From the NCBI RefSeq assembly GCF_042453785.1, contig NC_091673.1, positions 11,875,501 through 11,939,500 of the forward strand: 64,000 bases of DNA, read 5' to 3'. How positions within the stretch are numbered: the first letter of the stretch is position 1; each line of letters starts with the position of its first letter. Origin of the DNA: Malus domestica (taxonomy: Eukaryota > Streptophyta > Magnoliopsida > Rosales > Rosaceae). The notes below the pieces were generated by a model, which was not told the DNA's origin, ran no database searches, and worked only from the letters and a program-made list of their open reading frames with translations. The translations under genes and the position numbers were made by a program. Of this stretch, positions 55,493-64,000 are shown one piece after another.

Positions 55493-56355
55493 GATTTTGA
55501 CTTTTTACCTCTTAAACATGAAAATTGAGATAAACTTTGGTAAATATGTAAACAGAACAGTAATTATCTCGTCATCAGTAACTATATTGTAAATTCAAGT
55601 GGTTTCTAAATTCGAAATTTGATGGAAATATGGCACAACTCATTTTAGTGGAAATATAGCACAACTCATTTTGTAAATTCATCTTTCTCACCTCGCGGTG
55701 AGCTCCGACAGCGATGGCGGCGCAAACAAATACAAATGGAGATGGACATCTATAGGCTAAAAAATGTAAAAATATTTGTTGAAAGTATGTCTCTTGATCT
55801 TAACCTCTAATTAAAGTGTTATTAAAAATAAATATTGGGATAAGATAAAACAAAAAAGAATAAGGGCATTTTAGTAATCATATTGATTTCTTTTCCGATT
55901 CACTTGTAAACAATTTATATGAATTCAGTTTCATTTATATTTCGATTCCAGAACATTTAAGTAAACAACTTTAACAAGAATTCGATTCTCAATTATGCTC
56001 AATTCAATTCATCTTCAATTCAATTCCTCATGTTTTGATTATAATTACGTAAACCGGCCATAAAAGAAAGCATCCCTGCTTCTATTTTCCCTGTTTGTGC
56101 GCTCATATATACCAGATTTAACTTCGCTCCTGCCCGATGGAAAACCGCCTCTATTTACTTGCACGAAAAAGGAGAGCTGCCATATTTGAGGAGGGCCACG
56201 CCTATAGGCTACAGACCAAGGTGCTAATCTTTGTCCAATAGGTATGGTTCCCGACCCAACTCTTTAGGCAAGTACCCAACGTTTGGTATACCCCCAGTCA
56301 CAACCCACTGTTTAAAGTCTCAAGCGGTGTACATATATATATATCCCTAAACATT
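55493..56355. other. 3' UTR of the AMSH1-like gene and intergenic DNA
   Basis: No coding sequence beyond the stop. A direct duplication of GGAAATATRGCACAACTCAT occurs at about 55624-55672. Otherwise nothing recognisable. Confidence 0.5.
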
Positions 56356-56485
56356 GGGGTGTGTAGATATTTTATACACACCCTTTTAATTTTCGGTTAT
56401 CAGATTGACTGAATTAAAGAATATCAAATAACAGAAATTAACAAAGAGTGTGAAAAGTAAAAAGAGATGTATAGATATCATACCC
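56356..56485. mobile_element. MITE, family A copy 2
   Basis: GGGGTGTGTAGATATTTTAT...TTTTAATTTTCGGTTATC...ACAGAAATTAACAAAG and AAAGAGATGTATAGATATCA follow the same order as the element at 6081-6224, with more divergence. Terminal inverted repeats are still visible (GTGTAGATAT / ATAGATATCATAC). Confidence 0.6.
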
Positions 56486-56799
56486 GCTATAACTTATGTC
56501 TTGTACAATATCACAAGTTTTTTTCTGAGATATTGGAATATTATTATGACATGCTACATTGAATAAGTATTGGAATTGTTCTGATTCATGAATTTTTTTT
56601 TTCGTTTATAAAACATATGTTATATGTATTTGAATAGAGAATTGTTATTAGCACTCCAAAAATTTCATTTGACACTCCAAACTTTCTATAATTAGAAAGA
56701 AAAATACACTTGTGAAGAGTGTAGAATGAGATTTTTTGAATGCTAATAACAATTCCCTTTGAATATTATATATTCTTGATTGCTTTGTGTTTTATAACA

Positions 56800-57045
56800 T
56801 ATTACAACAACAATAACAACCACCACCACCACCAAGCGTTATCCCATAAAGTAGGTTGGTTGTATGAATTATAGAACGTCATTATACTTTGTTTTGTTCC
56901 AAGTTTTCCGTTAGCTCCAAGTACTCCATAATATTTCTTATAGTTTCTTCAAAATCTTCATAGGTCTTCCTCTACATTTTTTGCCTTGATCATCCGTCCC
57001 ATTATCGCATCTTCTAACCAGAGCATATATGTCTTTAAATGAAAA
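56800..57045 (-). mobile_element. Degenerate 3' end of an RTE-type LINE
   Basis: Read on the minus strand, the sequence encodes a decayed version of the C terminus common to plant RTE reverse transcriptases (KCRGRPMKILKKL, TWS-stop-RKTWNKTKYNDVL, FIQPT). Several stops are present. On the + strand it begins at a run of AAC/ACC triplets (about 56803-56835), which is the (GTT/GGT)n tail of the LINE. Only the last ~245 bp is recognisable. Confidence 0.65.
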
Positions 57046-57101
57046 CATAAAAAAAAGTTCAGTCTTTCAATATATAATTTCATGTTTTGCATAGTTCAAT
57101 T

Positions 57102-57263
57102 AGAGGTCGCACTTGGTGCGATGACAAGTGCCTTCGCCCATGAGCGGTAGGTCTCGGGTTCGAGACTTGGGAGCAGCCTCTCCATAAATGGGGGTAAGGC
57201 TAGCCGACATTCACCTCTCTCAGACCCTGCGTAAAGCGGGAGCCTTGTGCACTGGATACGACT
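57102..57263 (+). mobile_element. tRNA-derived SINE (Au-like) with 17-bp target-site duplication
   Basis: AGAGGTCGCACTTGGTGCGA...GGTCTCGGGTTCGAGACTTG carries a perfect RNA polymerase III B box (GGTTCGAGACT) and an A-box-like TTGGTGCGATGACAAG. The body continues AGCAGCCTCTCCATAAATGG and ends in a short T run. TTTTGCATAGTTCAATT flanks it exactly at 57085-57101 and 57264-57280. Wording and length match the Au SINE family of angiosperms as I remember it. It needs LINE enzymes in trans. Confidence 0.88.
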
Positions 57264-57280
57264 TTTTGCATAGTTCAATT

Positions 57281-58040
57281 GAAAAAAGTCTATCTTCAAA
57301 TAAGGTCGATCAACACTACTTTTCGTAATTTTCTCTTCGTTGACTTTTAATGGCACGAAATTCTGATTTCCTTAGTGTTAATATAAAAAATTCTATGACT
57401 TTAGGCTGAATACCAAGAAGAAAAACAAATGTGGATTCACATTAAATTCCGTAACCTAATCCTTGAAATTAACTAGAGAAGGCTAGTCATTCAGATACAC
57501 CATTCATTCTTTCCCTTCTGAGGTTCATGACTTTCTTAGTTTTAAGTAAGTAAACATGTCATTAGAGTTGCAATCCTAACCACTAGAGAGAAAATATTGT
57601 TTGTCGCCAACCTTGAGATTGGCGGCTAATCCCTCTTGGTCTCTTCCTCAATCTGCTTCTTCCATCTTCTAACCATCATCCATTGGTTGTGGTTTCTCTT
57701 TAACTCTACTGAAGAGAGCTTTCGTGGTTGTGTCGCTCTCTCGTTGTGTTAAGGATTTGTGTGTTTTTTTGTTTTTTATGTGTGGTGGTTCCTGCGCTTG
57801 TTAAGGGAGTATGAGGAAAAAGCTTGATATTTATTGGAGGAGACTCATAATAAGGTTTCTTTGTCGACGATTGAAACATCATTAGATGACATGGTCTTTT
57901 CTTTGTGTTGGAGAATATGATCTTACATTAGTCATATGATAAAGTAATATACAATTAATATATGAAACTCTTAATATCATTGAAACCTTTTGTGATAAAC
58001 TCAACACCTAATAATAAATGGTTAAATTTGAACAATATGA
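57281..58040. other. Intergenic, nothing recognised
   Basis: No coding or repeat structure stands out between the SINE and the hAT element. Confidence 0.5.
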
Positions 58041-58048
58041 GTGATATG

Positions 58049-58929
58049 CAGGGCCGGCCTTGAGAGTAGCCCAAGTAGGCGTCCAAATTTTTTTTATATC
58101 ATGTAATTAACATATAAATACAAAAAAAAAGTAAGAAATATCATAATTCATTTGTTAGTGGAATGGAAATATTCGGTTTCATTTTTCTTTGGGGTGTTGA
58201 GTTCGAAACACAGAGCTGCCTTTCAGTCACTAGATTTTTCTTGTTTTTCAAATTGACTCCCAATCCTTCTGTCCAAATGCATATAAAGTTATAAAACTCA
58301 AGTCTATTTGCAATCTTTTTTTCTTTCAACTTTTCATTATCTTCATTTCTATCTTTCAACTTTTCATTATCTTCATTTCTATCGAATGTTTAAACCAACT
58401 TTCTATTCTCTCAATTTCTATTAAATGTTTAAACCAACTATCACTTGGTCTTAAAGATTGTATTTTAAGGTAATCAAAACTTTGAATTTATATTTTTCTT
58501 TTCAATAACTTTTTATTGAATATTTTAATATTCAATTCGTTAGTGTGATGTTGATTTTAGAAAAAAAAAAACACCAGAGAAACAATTGGCGTTGTTGAAT
58601 TTATTATAGTCGTCAATCAAGTTTTATTGTTTTGTACTCTCTTGATCATCAAGTTTTATTGTTCTTCACTCTCAATCTTAGACTCTTGACTGCAAACATT
58701 TAGTACATTTGCGTCAAAAAACGTGAGCCGTGTAATGTTGTAGTAATGTTTGTATATGTATATTCTTTTGATATTAATTTTTAATGATATTTGATGTGAA
58801 AATAGATTTTTTTGTGTTTAGCGAATTATTTTTTATACAAATCAATATACAAAGAACTGAAGATCAGAGAACTTTAGGACCCCACTTCGAGAGCTCACCT
58901 AGGACCCCAAATTCTCAAGGCTGGCCCTG
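58049..58929. mobile_element. Non-autonomous hAT element with 8-bp target duplication
   Basis: Left end CAGGGCCGGCCTTGAGAG and right end CTCAAGGCTGGCCCTG form a 16-bp terminal inverted repeat with one mismatch. GTGATATG lies directly on both sides (58041-58048 and 58930-58937), the 8-bp duplication typical of hAT. The 881-bp interior is AT-rich with no transposase. It contains a 30-bp tandem duplication (CTTTCAACTTTTCATTATCT...) at about 58323-58382. Confidence 0.9.
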
Positions 58930-59051
58930 GTGATATGGGTGGTGGACCGCGTTGTACTTACAAAGTTTATCACTTTGTATTTTGCCTTCGTGGTGGTTCT
59001 CCAGAATGCAAGCAATTCTGCTTAAAGAGAATCATATACACGATAATATTA

Positions 59052-59909
59052 GGGCATGTTTTTTTGCACTCACTAGACTCACTGGACTGGACTAGCTTAG
59101 CTAAGATTATTAAGCCATGTTTGGTGCAAGCCAGGACTAAGTTTAATGGGACTAGCTCGGACTCGTTCCGACTAAACTCTTCGCTAGTTGGGCTTAGCGA
59201 GGCCGGGCAAAAATGATGGGATTGCTAAGACCATCGCTTCGCTTCATCACCGTGCTGATGCTTTGACTTCCTCAGTCGTCTTCCTCTTCATCTTCCACAG
59301 ATCCCCAACCGCTGCAATTAAGCTTTTCCTCTTTCTCGGCCTACAATCAACCGATTCGGTAGCACCAGCTCTCGCACAGGCCCTACCTGCAGGCTGCATC
59401 TCCAGATCTCGCGCCACTGATCGTCGCATCTTCCTCGAGGCCGCCAAGCACTTTGCCAGGAGGATGCGTTTGCAAGTTTGTTGTCGATTTGTAGATCCAA
59501 CGATCCGAGCCTTTGCAAATTGAAAAAAAAAAAATTGGGATTTTTCTGGATTTGATATGAAGAGAAAGTAAATTAAAAGAAGAGAAATATAAGTTTTAAT
59601 TGAAGAGAAAGCAAATGAAAAAAGAGGAAGTTTCTAGGTTTGATTATTAGTGGAAGCAAATCTGGGCTTGCGAAGAAGAAAATGCAAACCAGAGAAGAAA
59701 AGTAGAGGGATGGGGAGAGAGAATCAAATAAATAAAGTGTGTAAATATTAATAAAATGAATAAGAAAATGACAAAAAAGTATTTTAGCATAGTTCAACAT
59801 TACATCAAATGCTTCATTATTCTTATACTACTTAGTCCATGCCAAGCCAATCCAGTTTAATCCCTAAAGTTAGTCCAGTCTGAGATAGTCCGGTGCAACA
59901 AACGCCCCC
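59052..59909. mobile_element. Non-autonomous PIF/Harbinger-like element
   Basis: Left end GGGCATGTTTTTTTGCAC, right end GTGCAACAAACGCCCCC, with TTA on each side (59049-59051 and 59910-59912). Subterminal regions also match inverted (CTGGACTGGACTAGC near the left, TTAGTCCAGTC near the right). A 3-bp TTA duplication with GGG(C/G)-type ends fits Harbinger/Tourist. The interior (858 bp total) has a GC-richer patch at 59220-59520 that may be captured sequence, but no gene is recognised. Confidence 0.65.
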
Positions 59910-59912
59910 TTA

Positions 59913-60244
59913 AAGAATTATAACTTGTTGCCCATATCATCCTATAAACCTGAACAGATTACTTATTCCTATTTACAGGGTTGTACTGGTGGGCCTCTCT
60001 CTCCACCCTCACTTAAATCGCAACTCTGAATTCAGTTTTCCCAACTATTCATTCACATCGAAGAAGAAAAGAGAGAAAAAAGGGGTGAAAAAAATGAATG
60101 CTACGAATACAAACCTCAGGCTTCCCCTTCTTCGTAGCTGAACAGTGCATGTGATTCAATTTAATTTTTGGTATGGATATTGACATTGACGTTCTAAGGT
60201 GATGGCTTCTAAAATCTATTAATATATGTGTATTGGATTCAAAT
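59913..60244. other. Intergenic, nothing recognised
   Basis: No coding or repeat structure is supported apart from short purine tracts. Confidence 0.45.
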
Positions 60245-60430
60245 AATTATCAAACAATTAGATGTTACGGTTAAATCTAAAGTATTATAACCTTAATTAT
60301 CAAATAATTAGGTGCTACAGTTAAATCAAAAGTTCTATAACCTTAATTGTCAAATAATTAGGTGACACGATTAAATATAAAGTATTATAACTTTAATTAT
60401 CACAAATAATTTGGTGTCAAAGTTAAATCC
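60245..60430. repeat. Minisatellite, ~50-bp unit, about 3.5 copies
   Basis: Units resemble ATTAGGTGCTACAGTTAAAT followed by CAAAAGTTCTATAACCTTAATTGTCAAATA and start near 60258, 60308 and 60358, with a partial fourth. Copies differ by about 10-15%, so the array is not very recent. Confidence 0.75.
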
Positions 60431-61299
60431 AAATCTGTGAAAAGTAAAAAGCTTATGCTTCATGTGCATGACTAAAATTTTGTTTTAATTCCTACTTAGC
60501 CATGCATGGAAAAACAATGTCACTTGAAATGTAGAGTTTTTATTTTATTTTTATAGGAAGGTGGGGTTTTTATTTACCCATCATCTCCTCATGGTTTACC
60601 AAAGGTATGATATTAGGTTTGGGGTCAATTAAATAAATCTCCACAGCCGACCTTGAAAACTCTATGGCCTAAAGCATCAATATATGGCTCAGTTGGATAT
60701 GCATAACCGCCAAGCACCGCGCTGGCCTGCAACCCAGTCACATTAAGCACTCCCCAAGACGACATCGTTTTGACGTCTGACCCATGGTTGCAGCCCTTTG
60801 GGCTTGCCGCGAGTGAGAACAACCCGACCTTCTTGGCCAAGAATTGGTTTGGATTGGGCTTGCAGCCTTAGCCCACATACCAGCAGGCTTGTATCCGTTT
60901 GCTGGGCTCTGCATTCGCACCCATAACCCATCACTAGTAACCCGTGTATTGCTAGACCTGGTCCTGCGTCTTTGGTCCGCCTGTAGCAAACTCGTGTTGC
61001 TTGCTGGATTTTGCTACCCCTTGGCCCACTTGCCCGCAACTTTTGTTGCTAGGCTTGACTTGCTCTGACCCAAAAACCCGAAACCCAGCCTCGGTTGGGC
61101 TTCCCTGTAGGACAGCACATGCTGGGCCTACATCTATGCCTTATTTTTTGGCCCAAACCAGTAGCATTTGCTGCTGGGCTCACCCAGACCACATGGCCCA
61201 GAGGTTTGCAACCCTCCCAAGGCCCAATGGTATGCAGTCGTGTTGCAGCACAAATCCCTTGCCCTCACGGCCCAAAACTTCAAGAATAAGGGTAAAGCT

Positions 61300-64000
61300 A
61301 CCGTTCAATCGGTTTATACTGAAATGGATATGTTCTACTGTTGTGGATCAAATGATCATTGGTCAGGTGTGTGCAGCGTTGCCCCAAAGCTATTGCCAAG
61401 TATCATTCCCGTCGTAAGTGTAACCTTGCCAATGTGGAACATCTCGAAAATGCTACTACATCCATGGAGATATCAAATTTTCAGGAAGCATCAGCTCCTA
61501 TGGACGAATAAGTTTTATTCTTCTAGACATGTTTTTAGGGTGTTTTTACCCTTAGTGGCCAAACCCCCCCTATTTTTTAGGTTATGGTTTACTTTTTAGG
61601 CAATTTTTCTAAGTATTTGGAATAATTTGTTTGGTTTTGGTTTGTTTTGAATTGTGGATAATTATTTTATGGATATTATTTCTCGACTAATTAATTAAAT
61701 GAATGGAATTATATTTATGCATGTGACTAATTCAATTAATTTATTTTTAGGTATGACTAGTGGGGAAGTTAGTTGTCTGGCTGATAGTGCTACTACGCAT
61801 TCCATATTCCGTGAGTGACACTATTTTACTAAGTACCTAAGAAAGAACCTTTGACAACCTTTTCAAGCTCATCCAACCTGATTGAAGGATACGAAAAGGC
61901 CCGTATAATATTATCTAATGGTACTGTCTTAACCATTAAAGAGGCCCTCTATTCTCCACGTTCCAGAAGAACGTTGCTGAGTTTTAGAGACATTCGAGAT
62001 AATCAATATCATATTGAAACCACTGAAGAGAAGGGTTCTGAATTTCTTTGTAACACTTCTTACAAGTGTGGCCAGAATCGTATTCACGAGAAGCTGGAGC
62101 ATCTCCCTAGTGGGTTGTACATCACAACCATTCACGGCATAGAGACCCACCATGTGGTCGGCTCTGAGTATTGGCATGATCGTATGGGACATTTCACACG
62201 TGACATGATGTGCCGTATCCTCAAATCATCACATGGGCATCATTTACCTCCCTATGTTGGATTCCTGCCATGCAAAGCTTGTTCGTTGGGGGAAGTTGAA
62301 TACTCAACCCTGAATTACAAAGATTATTCACAACCCTCATAAGTTTCTTCAGAGGATTCAAGGGGATATTTGTGGACCTATCCAACAAACATGCGAACCA
62401 TTTAGATACTTTATGGTGTTGGTTGATGCATCGACACATTGGTCACATGTCTGCTTATTGTCCACACACAACGTTGCATTTGCGAAACTTCTAGCACAAA
62501 TTATTAAGCTTAAGGCTCATCACCTTGATTATCCAATCAAGTTGATTTGATTGGATAACGTGGAGATTTACTTCACAGACTTTTGACGACTATTGCACGT
62601 TAGTTAGGATTGAAGTTGAACATCTAGTACCCCATGTTCCATCCAAAATGGCCTAGCAAAAGCTTTCATAAAGCACCTTTAATTGATAGCTTATACTTTG
62701 GTTATGTGAACCAAATTGCCAATATTTGCCTAGGGCTATGCAATATTGCACGCAACTATGTTGGTCCGCCTGAGGCCTACCGCTACCCAACCTCATTCGC
62801 CATTACAGTTAGTTACTGGATACGAGCTTGACGTCTCGCATTTACGTGTGTTTGGGTCCACAGTCTATGTGCCAATAGCGCCACCACTACGTACCAAAAT
62901 GGGAGATCTCTTTACCGCACGTTTTGCGGATTGTCACTTTTATGAGACATTTTTCCCGTTGTTAAGGGGAGATAAGAACGCTAATGTTAATGTAGAACGC
63001 TGCGAATTGTCGTGGGATGATATTGAACCACGTTTCGTTGATGAATGCCAACATAGAACGAATTAGTCAAACTGGAAATAAACAATCTAGGTCGAACTCG
63101 ATTTGCTTGCGAAACGTAAGGTGTTTGGGCTTGTAGCTCATACTCCACACATGTGAATCCCGTGGGCTACAAGTGGGTTTTCATGAGGAAACGTAATTAA
63201 AAGAATGAAATAATGCGATACAAAGCACGCCTCATAGCGCAAGGCTTTTCTCAACGCCCTGAGATTGATTACGAGGAGACGTATAATGGATGTCATAACG
63301 TTTCGTTACCTTATGAGTTTGGTAGTTTTCGAAAAACTGAATATGCAACTTATAGACATGGTAACCACGTAACTCTATGAGGATCTAGATACAGATATCT
63401 ACTGAAAGTTTCAGAAGGACTTCCATTAACTGGTTCAAATAGTTCTAGACCACATAACACTCTTTATTAGATTAAGGAGATCACTCTACGGATTGGAACA
63501 ATCCAGGCGGATGTGGCATAACCGTCTGAGCGAATATTTAACAAGTCAGGGTTATGTGAACAACAAACTATGCCCATGTGTGTTCATAAATAAGTCACAT
63601 TCTGGATTTACGATCGTTGCAGTTTATGTTGATGACATGAACTTTATCGAAACTCCCACAGAGCTTGAGGAAATTGTCATTCACTTGAAATCGGAATTTG
63701 AGATGAAAGATCTTGGAAAACTCGATATTGTCTCGGCCTGGAGATTGAGTATTGTTAGGATGAAATCCTAGTACATCAATCGAACTACACCTAAAAGGTG
63801 TTGAAACGTTTTAATGAGGATAAAGCGAAACCTTCGAATACTCTTATGGTCTTTCGGAATCTAGATGCTAAACGAGATCCCTTTCATCCCAAGGAGGATG
63901 AGGATGAGATTATGGAGCCCGAAGTTCTATACCTAAGTGCAATTGGTGCTTTATTATACTTTGCTCAATGCACTAGACCTGACATCTCATTTGCTATTAA
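61300..64000 (+). mobile_element. Decayed Ty1/Copia element, truncated by the window edge
   Basis: Fragments in several frames follow Copia order. They are a zinc knuckle (CCGSNDHWSGVC at about 61340), a protease-like region (SCLADSATTHSIF at 61770), pre-integrase sequence (YWHDRMGHFTRDMMCRIL near 62170, CKACSLG), and RT pieces ([20 protein letters not shown] near 63210, YVDD near 63625, GKLD). The last bases read TRPDISFAI, so RT continues past the window. Frameshifts and stops are frequent, so it is an old inactive copy. The LTRs are not visible. The lineage is different from the Ale-like element. GC-rich sequence at 60640-61300 may be its gag region but is not recognisable. Confidence 0.75.

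Noticed and set aside
57102..57180. tRNA gene suggested by the GGTTCGAGACT B box
   Set aside because: The sequence does not fold as a cloverleaf and is flanked by a 17-bp target duplication; it is the promoter of a SINE.
59188..59523. 111-codon frame inside the Harbinger-like element
   Set aside because: No recognisable domain and competing frames on both strands; most likely chance in a GC-richer patch.
60625..60840. Minus-strand 71-codon frame (GLQASAVLGGYAYPTEPYID)
   Set aside because: It reads protein-like but I cannot assign a family, and no splice partner is visible; it may belong to the decayed Copia gag region or be chance.

Overview
This window is plant nuclear DNA, and a Rosaceae genome of the apple/pear group is the best guess. 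The evidence is multi-exon genes with GT-AG introns, AT-rich intergenic DNA, several classes of plant transposable element, a tRNA-derived SINE resembling the Au family, and MITE families I recognise from Malus. The species call is inference. No prokaryotic feature, organelle DNA, rRNA gene or CRISPR array is visible.

Four host genes can be modelled completely by hand, all on the + strand: a GH3 beta-xylosidase/alpha-L-arabinofuranosidase (8961-13308, 7 exons, 776 aa), an endosulfine/ARPP19-family phosphoprotein (22011-24915, 5 coding exons, 93 aa), a small secreted cysteine-rich protein probably of the DUF7731 family (39029-40096, 4 exons, 179 aa), and an AMSH1-like JAMM deubiquitinase (51695-55492, 14 exons, 503 aa). 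They act in cell-wall remodelling, PP2A-type phosphatase signalling, an unknown extracellular role, and endosomal ubiquitin processing. They do not form a pathway.

The rest is mostly mobile DNA. Bases ~400-3693 are a CACTA element that carries fragments of a RAD16-like helicase gene and a GT4 glycosyltransferase gene. Bases 14142-20630 hold a very young Ale/Retrofit-like Copia element, preceded by a perfect 909-bp copy of its own 3' part plus LTR. Bases 26544-38957 are a young Tat-lineage Gypsy element (924-bp LTRs differing at one base, TSD ATTTC) with an antisense intron-containing gene. Bases 42132-51454 are an Athila-like Gypsy element (LTRs about 0.3% different, TSD GTTAC) whose pol is largely deleted and which carries an antisense coiled-coil ORF. 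Bases 56356-59909 hold a MITE, an RTE LINE remnant, a SINE with a 17-bp TSD, a hAT element with an 8-bp TSD and a Harbinger-like element. Bases ~61300-64000 are a decayed Copia element running off the right edge.

The main points of interest are these. Both Gypsy elements carry an antisense coiled-coil gene in the spacer between pol and the 3' LTR. The Tat pro-pol stop is UAG-CAA-UUA, the classical leaky-stop context. Both Gypsy elements landed in sense orientation just upstream of a gene start (66 and 235 bp between element and ATG). The Athila 3' terminus carries a 14-bp duplication that reuses the LTR-PBS spacer. A foldback lies in intron 1 of the endosulfine gene. I do not see a clearly new biochemical system.
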